A stretch of 64,000 bases of DNA from UA16 sp905478895 (GTDB taxonomy: Bacteria; Bacteroidota; Bacteroidia; Flavobacteriales_D; Sanyastnellaceae), in the NCBI GenBank assembly GCA_943788495.1, contig CALSQO010000001.1, positions 1 through 64,000 of the forward strand. The letters run 5' to 3'. The notes beneath the pieces are model-generated. The model was not told where the DNA came from. It did no database searches and saw nothing but the letters and a program-made list of their open reading frames with translations. This document shows positions 34,594-43,803 of this stretch, piece by piece (position 1 is the stretch's first letter; the number at the start of each line of letters is the position of its first letter). The position numbers were made by a program, and so were the translations under genes.

Positions 34594-36375
34594 ATGCGGA
34601 GGCAATGGTTTTTAAAAATGTTTGCGGTTGGTTTTAACCGATGGAAAGAGTCGGATCAGTCCATGATGGGCTGGGCGGTGTTGACGGGTTGTGCAGCGGG
34701 TTTGCTTGCGGTATTGTTGAAACGAACGGTTGGTGCGATGCACTTCGCTATGAACGGGATTGCCGGGTTTCTTGACGCGCCATGGTGGCTGGGAATTGGG
34801 CCACTCATGGGACTTCTCTCCACCCGGTGGGTCGTGCGCAAGTGGCTGCGAGGCGACCATCCGGGTCCAGGAGTTCCGAGCATTTTGCATGCATTGTCGC
34901 AGCGGCACGGACGCATCAAGCGAATGTGGATGTTTGCGCCATTGATCACGAGTTCACTTTCAGTGGGTTTGGGAGGGTCCGGAGGGTTGGAGGGGCCATC
35001 GTTGCAATCTGCGGCAGCCATTGGATCAGAGATTGGCAGGCAGACCAAAAGGGCCTTCAATCGGCGTATGCTGTTGATTGGTTGTGCTGCTTCTGCCTCA
35101 TTGGCCGCGTTGTTCAAAGCCCCGGTGGCAGCCATTATTTTCGCTGTTGAGGTGATCATGATTGATTTGACAGCGGCCAGTTTGGTGCCTTTGCTCATGG
35201 CATCGTTGGCAGGTTTGATCACCGCCAGCTTGTTTCAGGGACAAAATGATATTTTGACCATTTCGAATTTGGCTGATTTTGAATTGAAGACGCTTCCTTG
35301 GTACCTGCTGCTCGGCGCTGCATGTGGCGTTGGTTCCGTGTTTTTCTCAAGGCTTTATTTGGGTGCGAGTCACGCCGTGACCCTTTTGCCCTCGCACCGA
35401 CTGCGCATATGGATCGCTGGAATTGGCATTGGAGCTGCGCTCTTGCTTTTCCCTTCGCTCTATGGCGAGGGCTATCAAATTGTGAATGCGCTGTTCGAAG
35501 GAAAGGTTGAAATGCTGGCTTCTGGGATTCAACTCCAAAGTTTGGAATTGAATGGATGGATGCTCATCGGATTCTTGATGTTGGCGTGGGTGCTCAAGCC
35601 AATTCTGACGGGTATGACTTTGGGAGCTGGCGGTGTGGCAGGGGTTTTCGCTCCGGCTATTTTTTGCGGCGCGCTGCTCGGCCATCAATTCGCCATCGTA
35701 ACGGAATGGATCAGCAGTTCTTGGGCGTTGCCTATGGGCCATGCGGTTTTGGCGGGTCTTGCGGGGATGTTGGCGGGAGTTCTGCATGCGCCATTGACAG
35801 CCATTTTGCTGACCGCAGAAGTGAGCGGGGGCTATGCCTTGTTCGTGCCGGTCATGTTGACCTCTGCCATTAGTTTTCGAATTTCCAAAAGCTGGATGAA
35901 GCATACGGTCTACACGCGGGAGCTTGCTGAGCGGGGCGAATTGCTGACGCACGACAAAGACCAATCCATTTTGACATTGATGAACCTGATGGACCAGGTA
36001 GAAAGTGACCACGAAGTCGTGAATCCGCATTGGACGCTAGGCCAGCTCATTCCCATCATTGAACGCAGCCGTCATGAGGTTTTTCCGGTATTGGATCGGA
36101 ATGGTCAATTGCTTGGATTGATTGAATTGCAGGAGATTCGTGAGGTGATGTTTGACCGTGAATTGTATGACAGCATGCATGTCCACGACATGATGAATAT
36201 TCCAATGGCGACCATTGATGTCACCATGCGAATGGATGAAGTCATGGCGATTTTTGAACGCTCAGGGGCCTGGCGTTTGCCGGTTTTGGCGGACACCCAA
36301 TTCAAGGGCTTTGTATCGCAGACGAATTTGCTGTCGAACTACCGAAATTGGCTCAAAGCCTCGAGCATCGAGTGA
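34594..36375 (+). CDS. ClC family chloride channel or transporter with CBS pair
   Basis: A 593-residue membrane protein with the ClC core. The selectivity motifs are GLGGSGGLEGPSLQSAAAIGS, which keeps the gating glutamate in GGLEGP, and LGAGGVAGVFAPAIFCGALLG, matching the GxFxP loop; PGPGVP lies near residue 90. Retention of the gating Glu is seen in both channels and proton-coupled exchangers, so the mechanism is open. After about residue 440 two CBS domains follow (LGQLIPIIERSRHEVFPVLDRNGQLLGLIEL and MRMDEVMAIFERSGAWRLPVL), which probably bind adenine nucleotides. The gene is divergent from the tandem Usp and converges on the hydrolase with two bases between stops. Confidence 0.94.
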   Translation: MRRQWFLKMFAVGFNRWKESDQSMMGWAVLTGCAAGLLAVLLKRTVGAMHFAMNGIAGFLDAPWWLGIGPLMGLLSTRWVVRKWLRGDHPGPGVPSILHALSQRHGRIKRMWMFAPLITSSLSVGLGGSGGLEGPSLQSAAAIGSEIGRQTKRAFNRRMLLIGCAASASLAALFKAPVAAIIFAVEVIMIDLTAASLVPLLMASLAGLITASLFQGQNDILTISNLADFELKTLPWYLLLGAACGVGSVFFSRLYLGASHAVTLLPSHRLRIWIAGIGIGAALLLFPSLYGEGYQIVNALFEGKVEMLASGIQLQSLELNGWMLIGFLMLAWVLKPILTGMTLGAGGVAGVFAPAIFCGALLGHQFAIVTEWISSSWALPMGHAVLAGLAGMLAGVLHAPLTAILLTAEVSGGYALFVPVMLTSAISFRISKSWMKHTVYTRELAERGELLTHDKDQSILTLMNLMDQVESDHEVVNPHWTLGQLIPIIERSRHEVFPVLDRNGQLLGLIELQEIREVMFDRELYDSMHVHDMMNIPMATIDVTMRMDEVMAIFERSGAWRLPVLADTQFKGFVSQTNLLSNYRNWLKASSIE

Positions 36376-36377
36376 AG

Positions 36378-37157
36378 TCAATTCGCCAAAAAGTCCAAGG
36401 TGACTTCCCGGAACTCTTCCGGGTGTGAGGCATGCAGCCAATGGCCGGCTTCCTCAATGCAGTGAATGTCCAATTGCATGCAGGCTCGGTCGAAAGTCTC
36501 CAGCGCCTCCTGATTGACATAGTCAGATTTCCCACCATAGATGACCAAGGTGGGGAGGGTGTTCAGCTCCAGTGGGACGGCGCCGACAACAGCGCCTAAT
36601 GCCTTTTCAAGCACGGCGATGTTGGGCCGCCATTGAAACCCTCCCGCTTTCAATCGCCGGGCATTTTTCATCAAAAAAGACACCACACCCGGATCGTTCA
36701 GTTGCTCGAGCAAGTGGTGCTGAATCTTGCTTCGATCGGAGTGGCCGGCAATGGGCGCGGATTGGATGGCGTCGAAAATCGATTGGTGATGCGGTGAATA
36801 CGCGTGAGAAGCGATATCTGCTATAATGAGTTTCTCGACGCGATCTGGGAAGGCGTCCGCAAAGGCAAGAGCGGTTTTTCCGCCCATGCTGTGGCCCATG
36901 ATCGAGGCTTTTTGGAGGTTGTTTTCTGTGCAATAGCGCTCCAAGTCCCGCGCCATGGACACATAAGTGTGTTCTTCATGGTGGGCGCTGCGGCCGTGAT
37001 TGCGCTGGTCGATGAGGTGCACGCAATGGGTTTCGGCGTAGGCACGTCCCAGGGTTTGCCAGTTATCGGATGTTCCCAAGAGGCCATGAAGGATGACCAG
37101 ATGAGGGCGGTCTGACGTTCCCAGAACACGCGCGTGCAAGGCAATGGTATCGTTCAT
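36378..37157 (-). CDS. Alpha/beta hydrolase (YbfF-type esterase)
   Basis: A 259-residue cytoplasmic hydrolase. The oxyanion region is ILHGLLGTSDNW, the strand DQRNHGRS follows, the nucleophile elbow is MGHSMGGKTAL, and near the end VIYGGKSDYV and EEAGHWLHASHPEEF supply the acid and histidine. This profile resembles the YbfF esterase and BioH/MenH-like groups; the natural substrate is unknown. Its ATG overlaps the pdxJ stop by four bases, so the two genes are coupled, though a metabolic link to pyridoxal phosphate is not evident. Confidence 0.9.
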   Translation of the reverse strand: MNDTIALHARVLGTSDRPHLVILHGLLGTSDNWQTLGRAYAETHCVHLIDQRNHGRSAHHEEHTYVSMARDLERYCTENNLQKASIMGHSMGGKTALAFADAFPDRVEKLIIADIASHAYSPHHQSIFDAIQSAPIAGHSDRSKIQHHLLEQLNDPGVVSFLMKNARRLKAGGFQWRPNIAVLEKALGAVVGAVPLELNTLPTLVIYGGKSDYVNQEALETFDRACMQLDIHCIEEAGHWLHASHPEEFREVTLDFLAN

Positions 37158-37888
37158 TCTTCCGAAAAAGCAGAAAATTGCAAACGCGCGAGGTAGTGCT
37201 TGACGGTTGTTTCAAGTCCGAGGTACAGGGCATCTGAAATCAAAGCGTGACCAATGCTTACCTCAGCTAAGTAGGGCACGTTTTTGGCAAAATGTTCGAG
37301 GTTTTGGAGGTCCAAGTCATGTCCGGCATTTACGCCCAGCCCACAACTGTGGGCGAAAGCAGCCCCCCGGGCAAATGGAATGACAGCATCCGCATCGCCG
37401 CGGGCGAACCCTACCGCATACGGCTCCGTGTACAATTCAATGCGATTGGCGCCAATGTCAGCGGCAGCTTCGATTTGAGATTCATCGGTCGAAGTAAAAA
37501 GACTGACACGAATCCCCGCTTCTTGCAATTCCTCGGTGGCACTCTTGAGGAGATTGGATTCGGCTAAAACATTCCATCCCGCATTCGAAGTGAGCACATT
37601 GGGGCCATCGGGCACAAGGGTCACTTGTTCGGGTTTGACCGCCAAAACGAGCTGTAAAAACCCCTCAGAGGGGTAGCCTTCAATGTTGAATTCCGTGCGG
37701 ACAGCGGCCTTCAAATCCCGTACGTCAGCGTATCGAATGTGTCTTTCGTCGGGGCGCGGATGAACTGTAATCCCCTGAGCACCAAAGGATTGAATTCTTT
37801 TTGCGGCCTCGACAACATTCGGCGCATTGCCGCCGCGAGCGTTGCGCAGCGTAGCAATTTTATTGACGTTGACGCTGAGTCGTGTCAT
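37154..37888 (-). CDS. pdxJ: Pyridoxine 5'-phosphate synthase
   Basis: Last ring-closing step of the DXP-dependent vitamin B6 pathway: condenses 1-deoxyxylulose 5-phosphate with 3-amino-2-oxopropyl phosphate. The 244 residues carry the family signatures LSVNVNKIATLRNARGG, GITVHPRPDERHI, FNIEGYPS, VTLVPDG, IELYTEPYA and GLGVNAGHDLDLQNL, ending with EVSIGHALISDALYLGL. It uses the product of Dxs, which is also encoded in this window. The start MTRLSVNVNK at 37888 is preferred; the frame extends to 37942 without family similarity. Confidence 0.97.
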   Translation of the reverse strand: MTRLSVNVNKIATLRNARGGNAPNVVEAAKRIQSFGAQGITVHPRPDERHIRYADVRDLKAAVRTEFNIEGYPSEGFLQLVLAVKPEQVTLVPDGPNVLTSNAGWNVLAESNLLKSATEELQEAGIRVSLFTSTDESQIEAAADIGANRIELYTEPYAVGFARGDADAVIPFARGAAFAHSCGLGVNAGHDLDLQNLEHFAKNVPYLAEVSIGHALISDALYLGLETTVKHYLARLQFSAFSEE

Positions 37889-37936
37889 TCGTACCTTTAG
37901 GTTCCAACACCTCCGGTGCATTCCATCGGTGGATAG

Positions 37937-38602
37937 ATGCAAAATTACACCATGTATGCAGAGCGCATAATGAATTTAAATCTTCCATTTGTGCGGCCCG
38001 AAGACTCGGCTGCGCAAGTGCTGGGATTGATGGACGAATACAAGGTCCGTCACCTTCCTCTGGTCAACGGGGAAGAATTTCAAGGCCTCGTTTATGAAGA
38101 AGATTTGATGGAAATCGATAGCGAGACGCCGATGGCAACGCTTCATGCCCGTCCGGTGTCAGTGTCTCCGCAATGTCATTTGTACGATTTGGTTGCGCAG
38201 TGGGTCAATGCCGAGGTGGATGCGATGCCGGTGATCGATCAGGGAAAATACGTTGGAACCGTTGACGCTCCATCGATTCTTCGGTTCTTGGCCGAGCAGA
38301 CCCATTGGGCGGAAAGAGGGGCTGTCATCGTGTTGGAAGTCGCCGAGCGTGACTTGGCGATTTCTGAGATTGCCCGCCTAGTGGAAGGGAATGGCACAAA
38401 AATCATTGCGTGCACTACCTCGCAAGCAAGTGATTCCAGCAATGTTGTTGTTACCCTCAAGCTGCATTCGGAAGATGTGCAGCCAGTAATCGCGACATTC
38501 CAGCGTCATGCCTACACGATACAAACCTTTTTGCACGCTCCAAAAGCGGAGGAGGAAATGCGGGAACGTTACGATGCATTTATGCGTTTTTTGAAACAAT
38601 AA
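37937..38602 (+). CDS. CBS-domain pair protein with C-terminal ACT-like region
   Basis: A soluble protein of 221 residues. Two CBS repeats are visible: about 12-60 (VRPEDSAAQVLGLMDEYKVRHLPLV) and about 75-130 (VSVSPQCHLYDLVAQWVNAEVDAMPVID). The C-terminal third (about 138-215, GAVIVLEVAERDLAISEIARLVE, NVVVTLKLHS) resembles an ACT-like regulatory fold. CBS pairs usually bind adenosine nucleotides. No partner enzyme is obvious, but the gene heads the conserved order CBS-nadK-DUF6089-uppS-bamA of Bacteroidota and ends three bases before nadK, which suggests a link to NAD(P) or nucleotide sensing. Confidence 0.87.
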   Translation: MQNYTMYAERIMNLNLPFVRPEDSAAQVLGLMDEYKVRHLPLVNGEEFQGLVYEEDLMEIDSETPMATLHARPVSVSPQCHLYDLVAQWVNAEVDAMPVIDQGKYVGTVDAPSILRFLAEQTHWAERGAVIVLEVAERDLAISEIARLVEGNGTKIIACTTSQASDSSNVVVTLKLHSEDVQPVIATFQRHAYTIQTFLHAPKAEEEMRERYDAFMRFLKQ

Positions 38603-38605
38603 GTC

Positions 38606-39484
38606 ATGAAAATCGCAGTCCACGGTAAGGCTTTTTCTCCGGATTATGATGATGCGGTTAAGCAAATTCTGAAGCGAATCAAGTCGATTGACGATGCGCC
38701 AATTTTGGAATTTCATTTCAAGCGTTTTTTGGAAGAACGCATGTCGTTGACAAGTGATTGGGAATCTTTCGATGAGGCACATCAGGTGGAAGCAGTTGAT
38801 TTGCTCATTGCCATTGGAGGCGATGGTACGGTGCTGGAAGCGGCCACGCTTGTTCGCAATACAGAAATCCCAGTGCTCGGCGTCAATACGGGTCGCCTGG
38901 GCTTCTTGAGCAATGTCCGGATTGATGAAATTGATTTGGCCATGGATGCCGTTGCGGCGGGCAAGGTTTGGTATGAAAAGCGGTTGCTGCTTCAAGTAGA
39001 AGTGGACGGCATGGATTTTGGCGGATTCCCATGTGCATTGAATGAAGTTGCGATCATGAAACGGGATACCTCGAGCATGGTGGCAGTGGAGGTGGAGCGA
39101 GATGATGTTTTTGTCAATAATTATTGGGCCGATGGCCTCATTGTGTCGACGCCCACGGGGTCAACGGCGTATTCGCTTAGTGCAGGCGGTCCCATCGTCA
39201 TGCCCGGTGCGGAGATCCTTTGCATCAATCCCGTTGCACCGCACAACCTCAACAATAGGCCCCTTGTCATCCCGGCTGATGGCGAATTGCAACTCACGGC
39301 GGAAGGGAGGGAAAATCAATTTTTACTCAGTTTGGATTCGCGTATGTTCATCCTCGATGGTGGCCGAAAAGTGCGCGTGAGGCCGGCACCATTCCGATTC
39401 GTTTTGATGAATTTGGAGCATCAGGAATTTTTCAGCACAGTTCGCGCCAAGATGCACTGGGGCATTGATCCACGTGACCGCTGA
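38606..39484 (+). CDS. nadK: NAD kinase
   Basis: Phosphorylates NAD to NADP with ATP or polyphosphate. The 292 residues contain the family signature GGDGTVLEAA at 71-80, where Asp73 is the catalytic position, followed by LGVNTGRLGFLSNV, ALNEVAIMKRDTSSM, DGLIVSTPTGSTAYSLSAGGPI and PVAPHNLNNRPLVIP. All binding motifs are intact. It begins three bases after the CBS protein and so is almost certainly co-transcribed with it. Confidence 0.97.
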   Translation: MKIAVHGKAFSPDYDDAVKQILKRIKSIDDAPILEFHFKRFLEERMSLTSDWESFDEAHQVEAVDLLIAIGGDGTVLEAATLVRNTEIPVLGVNTGRLGFLSNVRIDEIDLAMDAVAAGKVWYEKRLLLQVEVDGMDFGGFPCALNEVAIMKRDTSSMVAVEVERDDVFVNNYWADGLIVSTPTGSTAYSLSAGGPIVMPGAEILCINPVAPHNLNNRPLVIPADGELQLTAEGRENQFLLSLDSRMFILDGGRKVRVRPAPFRFVLMNLEHQEFFSTVRAKMHWGIDPRDR

Positions 39485-39526
39485 CTTTCGTGAATAACAT
39501 CCCTTCTTTGTTGGCCGTTTTTTGCA

Positions 39527-39555
39527 TTTGATTCAGGCAATTCAGCGTATTTTCG
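39527..39555 (+). promoter_or_regulatory. Candidate promoter for the DUF6089-uppS-bamA operon
   Basis: TTTG (39527-39530), a 17-base spacer and TATTTTCG (39548-39555) match the Bacteroidota consensus with one mismatch in the -7 element. The ATG at 39583 is 27 bases downstream. It lies in the only gap longer than 60 bases between nadK and murI, where an operon promoter would be expected. Confidence 0.4.
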
Positions 39556-39582
39556 TGCGTTAAGATTCACTCGAGCTTGATC

Positions 39583-40485
39583 ATGCAATTGTCCGTGTCT
39601 TCGATACCTGTACATATTTTTCGATTGGCCCTGCGCACTTTGTTCTGCATGGGATGTCTGATTGTTGCAAGTCATGAGGTTTCGGCTCAGCGCCAATTTG
39701 ATGAATCGAAAGAGGTTGGTTTTGCGTTCGGAACCGCCTATTACATGGGTGATTTGAACGCTGGAAAGCATCTGCAAGGCCGTTTTTCTCCCAGCTATGG
39801 TGCGTTTTATCGGCACAATTTCTCCCAGCGAATATCGGTTCGAGTCAATTACTTCCAGGGGCGTGTGGAGGCCTGGGATGCAGACAGTTCAGATCCTTGG
39901 CGCCAAAATCGCAACCTGCATTTTCGAAATGAGATCCGCGAGTTGAGTGGTTGGGTGGAGATCAATTACCTCGATCACCGTTTGGGAGATCCAGGAGATC
40001 GTTTTACGGCATTCCTCTTCGCAGGGCTCGCGGCATACAATCACATGCCGGAGGCAGAAATTGATGGGCAATGGGTTCCGCTTCAGCCTCTGGGCACTGA
40101 GGGCCAAGGAACGACTTGGGGGGAAGCTCAAGGTGTGGAGTCCTATGCAACTTCGGGTGTTTCCGTGCCCATAGGGTTTGGTTTCAAATCGAATATTGGG
40201 GCTTTTACAGCCATTACATTTGATTGGGGCGTTCGGAAAACGTGGACGGATCACTTGGATGATGTGAGCGGACTCTATGCAGATCGAGCGGTGTTGCTCC
40301 AAGAGAGAGGTGAAATGACGGCGGCTCTGGCTGACCGGACATTGATCCAAGAAGGTGAGTTGGTGAACCAGGGAGGGTTGCAGCGTGGGGATGCCTCGCG
40401 GGATGATTTTTATGGATTTGTTTCGGCTTCCATCAGCTTTCGAATCAGCAAAAAGCCTACCACATGTTGGTCGGAAATCCAATGA
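39583..40485 (+). CDS. DUF6089 family outer-membrane-type protein
   Basis: A 300-residue exported protein. After the signal peptide (ALRTLFCMGCLIVASHEVSAQ) it shows beta-strand-rich sequence typical of small outer-membrane barrels: EVGFAFGTAYYMGDLN, PSYGAFYRHNFSQRISVRVNYF, FLFAGLAAYNHMP, VPIGFGFKSNIGAFTAITFDWGVRKTWTDHLDDVSG and FYGFVSASISFRI. This pattern and position match DUF6089, whose function is unknown. Its stop overlaps the uppS ATG by four bases, so it is coupled to lipid-carrier synthesis and BamA. The start is the ATG at 39583; a TTG at 39577 is rejected. Confidence 0.87.
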   Translation: MQLSVSSIPVHIFRLALRTLFCMGCLIVASHEVSAQRQFDESKEVGFAFGTAYYMGDLNAGKHLQGRFSPSYGAFYRHNFSQRISVRVNYFQGRVEAWDADSSDPWRQNRNLHFRNEIRELSGWVEINYLDHRLGDPGDRFTAFLFAGLAAYNHMPEAEIDGQWVPLQPLGTEGQGTTWGEAQGVESYATSGVSVPIGFGFKSNIGAFTAITFDWGVRKTWTDHLDDVSGLYADRAVLLQERGEMTAALADRTLIQEGELVNQGGLQRGDASRDDFYGFVSASISFRISKKPTTCWSEIQ

Positions 40486-41246
40486 ACGCGCAACAACTCG
40501 AAGTATGTGAGGTACAAGGGTTGAATGCCAGTCGCATTCCCCGCCATGTTGCGATCATCATGGATGGAAACGGACGCTGGGCCGAGGAGCGCGGAGAGTC
40601 CCGCGTTTTTGGTCACATGCATGGAGTGGAAGCCGTTCGCCTGTCGGTCGAAGCCGCCATGGAACTAGGGGTTCGGCATTTGACGCTCTACGCATTCAGC
40701 ACAGAAAATTGGAATCGCCCAAAGGAGGAGGTTGAAGCCTTGATGAATTTGCTTGTAGATACGCTGGTCAAGGAAGTGCGAGAATTGGGAAACAAGGGGG
40801 TGCGGTTGCGCACCATAGGAGACATCGCGGCTTTGCCAGAAATATGCCAAACCCAATTGAAGGAAGCGGAGTCGGCGACGAAACAAAACGAAGGTTTGGA
40901 TTTGATTTTGGCGCTTAGCTACAGCTCAAAATGGGAAATGGTGGAGGCCATCAAGCAATTGATTGATTCCGGTATTTCGCCGGAGGAAGTGACTGCGGAA
41001 TGCGTCAGTGACCACCTTTCTACCAAAGGGATCCCAGATCCAGAATTGATGATTCGAACGAGCGGCGAGCACCGGATCTCCAATTTTTTGCTCTGGCAAT
41101 TGGCCTATGCGGAGTTCCACTTCACACCCACATTGTGGCCAGACTTCAAGAAAGCGTCTTTCTTCGATGCGGTCCGGGATTTTCAAAATCGGGAACGGCG
41201 GTTTGGAGGATTGCTTGATACCAATCACAATGTAACGGTGAAATGA
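40482..41246 (+). CDS. uppS: Undecaprenyl diphosphate synthase (cis-prenyltransferase)
   Basis: Builds the C55 lipid carrier for peptidoglycan and O-antigen from farnesyl diphosphate and isopentenyl diphosphate. The 254 residues show IPRHVAIIMDGNGRWAEERG with catalytic Asp28, GVEAVRLSVEAAMELGVRHLTLYAFSTENW, DLILALSYSSKWEMVEAI, and near the end PDPELMIRTSGEHRISNFLLWQLAYAEF. The ATG at 40482 overlaps the DUF6089 stop, and the uppS stop overlaps the bamA ATG, both as ATGA. Confidence 0.97.
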   Translation: MNAQQLEVCEVQGLNASRIPRHVAIIMDGNGRWAEERGESRVFGHMHGVEAVRLSVEAAMELGVRHLTLYAFSTENWNRPKEEVEALMNLLVDTLVKEVRELGNKGVRLRTIGDIAALPEICQTQLKEAESATKQNEGLDLILALSYSSKWEMVEAIKQLIDSGISPEEVTAECVSDHLSTKGIPDPELMIRTSGEHRISNFLLWQLAYAEFHFTPTLWPDFKKASFFDAVRDFQNRERRFGGLLDTNHNVTVK

Positions 41247-43789
41247 GAAATTTTGAAATGAAAAGAGGAGGTTTTTACGGTGCGATTTTCATGTTGTGCT
41301 TCGGTGTGATGGCCTCGATCGCAGGCGCTCAGACCGCTCCGTCGGCTGAGACATCTCAGACGTATACCCTCGGCGGTTTGACGGTGATTGGAGCAGAATA
41401 CACCGACCAGCAAGCCGTCAAACTTTTTAGTGCTTTGCAAATTGGGCAAGAGTTGACGATTCCAGGAGAAGAGATTACACGAGCCATTCGCAACTTGTGG
41501 GGCCAAGATCTTTTCTCTGACATTGCGATTGAGCTTGCCGAGGTCCGAGACAACCGAGCTTATCTGGTGATTCAAGTGGATGAACTTCCACGCCTGACGC
41601 GCTACACCTTCAATGGCGTGAGCCGATCTGAGCAGGAGACATTGAAGGGAAAAGTAGAATTGTTGACGGGTCGGGTGGTCAACCAGAATGTTGTGAAAAC
41701 GGCCCAAAAACGCCTGTACGATTATTACTACGATAAGGGATTCTGGGATGCACGTGTTGATATCACACAAGCGAACGATACCGCATTTGAAAACGGCGCT
41801 CGCCTGCAAATTGCCATTGATAAGGGCAGCAAAGTGAAAATTGGCGAAATCGTGCTGACCGGAACGTCGAATCTGGATCAAAAGAAGGTGCGCCGTTCTA
41901 TGAAGGACTTGAAAAGCAAAAAATGGTACCGCATTTTCAAGTCGAGTAAATTTGTGGAGGCAAACATTGAGCTCGCGAAGGCAAGTATTTCAGGGCTATA
42001 CAACGCTGAGGGGTATCGCAATGCACGCGTTATGTCGGATTCGATTTACCGCCTTGCTGATGGCAATGTTGGGATTGAGTTTGAGGTCAATGAAGGCAAT
42101 CAGTTTTACTTCGGGGACGTTTCTTTTTCTGGCAATACCAAATACCGCAGCACGCAACTGGATTCCATCCTGGGCATTCGCAGGGGCGACACCTACAGTT
42201 TGGAACGCCTCGAAACACGGGTGTTTATGGATCCTAAGGGGATGGACCTCAGTTCCTTGTACCAAGACGACGGTTACCTGACGTTCCAGGCGATGCCCAT
42301 GGAAACCCGCATTGAAAATGACACCATCGATATCGAGGTGCGGATGATGGAGGGCAAGCAGTTTCGCATCGGAAGGATCCTTGTAAAAGGGAATACCAAG
42401 ACCAATGACCATGTCATTTACCGGGAGATTCGCACGAGTCCGGGTGATTTGTTTTCGCGGACCGATATCATTCGAACCCAGCGGGAGCTGGCTCAGTTGA
42501 ATTATTTCAATCAGGAAGCATTTGGAATTAACCCCATTCAGCATCCCGAGGATGGAACAGTGGACATCGAATATGCAGTAGAAGAAAAACCATCGGATCA
42601 GATTGAACTTTCCGGAGGTTGGGGCGGTGGACGTGTCGTGGGGACATTGGGAGTGAGCTTCACCAATTTCAGTGCCCGAAACATGTTCAAAAAGGGCGCT
42701 TGGAAGCCGATCCCAACGGGGGATGGCCAGCGCGTGTCGCTGAGGGCACAGTCGAATGGACTGTTTTTCCAGAGCTATAACTTCAGCTTCATGGAGCCTT
42801 GGTTGGGGGGCAAAAAACCCAACGCCTTGAGCTTCAACGTTTGGAGATCGGTGCAGTCCAATGGCCAACCCAAGCGGGTCGATGGTGAGTTGAACGATTT
42901 GCGGCAGTCGCTCCAAATTACGGGTGTGCAGGTGGGCTTCGGCCAGCGCTGGAAGAAGCCTGATGACTGGTTTACCATGAACTTGGCACTGAGCTACCAG
43001 CACTTTCAATTGAATGACTACGGGGTGTTCTTCAGTTTCGCGGATGGAACCGCGAACAACTTGGCGGCGAATTTCACGCTATCGCGCAACTCGATTTCCG
43101 ATCCCATTTATCCGGTTTGGGGGTCCAATGTTTCTCTATCGGTGAAGGCAACTCCGCCATACAGTGCCTTCCGGGGAGAGGGTGACGAATACTATGCCGA
43201 CTTGTCAGATCAAGACCGATTTCGATGGGTGGAATACCACAAGTGGAAGGTGAAAGCCGAATGGTACACTCCTTTGACGCAATCAGCAGGTGAAAACCCG
43301 CGAACATTGGTCTTGCGAACCCACGCGGGAATCGGACTCATCGGCCAATACAACCGCGTTGTTGGGCTGTCGCCATTTGAGCGCTTCTACCTGGGAGGTG
43401 TATTCCTCAGCGGTTTCGTATTGGATGGAAGAGAAATCATCAATTTGCGTGGGTTCGATGATCTATCCTTGACCATGCCCGATCAGAATACGGGTGCGCC
43501 TGTCATCGCAAAATATGGCGCGGAGTTGCGCTACCCGCTTTCTACCAATCCGAGCGCAACCATATACATGCTTGCATTCATGGATGCTGGAAAGACGTGG
43601 GCGGATGCGCGCGAGTTCAATCCGTTCGAAGTTTATCGATCGGCAGGAGTGGGGATGAGAATCTTCCTTCCTATGTTTGGCCTGCTTGGTTTGGATTATG
43701 GCTGGCGCTTGGATGACATTCCAACACAACCCAATATGTCGCGCGGTCAATTTCACTTTAGCATCGGCATGAATACCGGTGACCTCTAA
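41243..43789 (+). CDS. bamA: Outer-membrane assembly factor BamA
   Basis: Inserts beta-barrel proteins into the outer membrane. The 848-residue precursor begins with a signal peptide (GAIFMLCFGVMASIAGAQ). Residues about 40-445 hold a series of POTRA domains (GLTVIGAEYTDQQAVKL, YTFNGVSRSEQETLKG, GEIVLTGTSNLDQKKVRRS, DVSFSGNTKYRSTQLD, RILVKGNTKTNDHVIYREI). The Omp85 barrel follows and includes FERFYLGG and LRGFDDLS. The predicted final strand is GQFHFSIGM, after which five more residues (NTGDL) follow, unusual because BamA-type barrels commonly end in an aromatic residue. The ATG at 41243 is coupled to uppS; an ATG at 41258 is also possible. Confidence 0.96.
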   Translation: MRNFEMKRGGFYGAIFMLCFGVMASIAGAQTAPSAETSQTYTLGGLTVIGAEYTDQQAVKLFSALQIGQELTIPGEEITRAIRNLWGQDLFSDIAIELAEVRDNRAYLVIQVDELPRLTRYTFNGVSRSEQETLKGKVELLTGRVVNQNVVKTAQKRLYDYYYDKGFWDARVDITQANDTAFENGARLQIAIDKGSKVKIGEIVLTGTSNLDQKKVRRSMKDLKSKKWYRIFKSSKFVEANIELAKASISGLYNAEGYRNARVMSDSIYRLADGNVGIEFEVNEGNQFYFGDVSFSGNTKYRSTQLDSILGIRRGDTYSLERLETRVFMDPKGMDLSSLYQDDGYLTFQAMPMETRIENDTIDIEVRMMEGKQFRIGRILVKGNTKTNDHVIYREIRTSPGDLFSRTDIIRTQRELAQLNYFNQEAFGINPIQHPEDGTVDIEYAVEEKPSDQIELSGGWGGGRVVGTLGVSFTNFSARNMFKKGAWKPIPTGDGQRVSLRAQSNGLFFQSYNFSFMEPWLGGKKPNALSFNVWRSVQSNGQPKRVDGELNDLRQSLQITGVQVGFGQRWKKPDDWFTMNLALSYQHFQLNDYGVFFSFADGTANNLAANFTLSRNSISDPIYPVWGSNVSLSVKATPPYSAFRGEGDEYYADLSDQDRFRWVEYHKWKVKAEWYTPLTQSAGENPRTLVLRTHAGIGLIGQYNRVVGLSPFERFYLGGVFLSGFVLDGREIINLRGFDDLSLTMPDQNTGAPVIAKYGAELRYPLSTNPSATIYMLAFMDAGKTWADAREFNPFEVYRSAGVGMRIFLPMFGLLGLDYGWRLDDIPTQPNMSRGQFHFSIGMNTGDL

Positions 43790-43803
43790 ACGAACCTTTT
43801 GAA

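Noticed and set aside
41996..43009. 337-codon open frame on the minus strand
   Set aside because: Antisense to bamA; the opposite strand has clear POTRA and barrel features.
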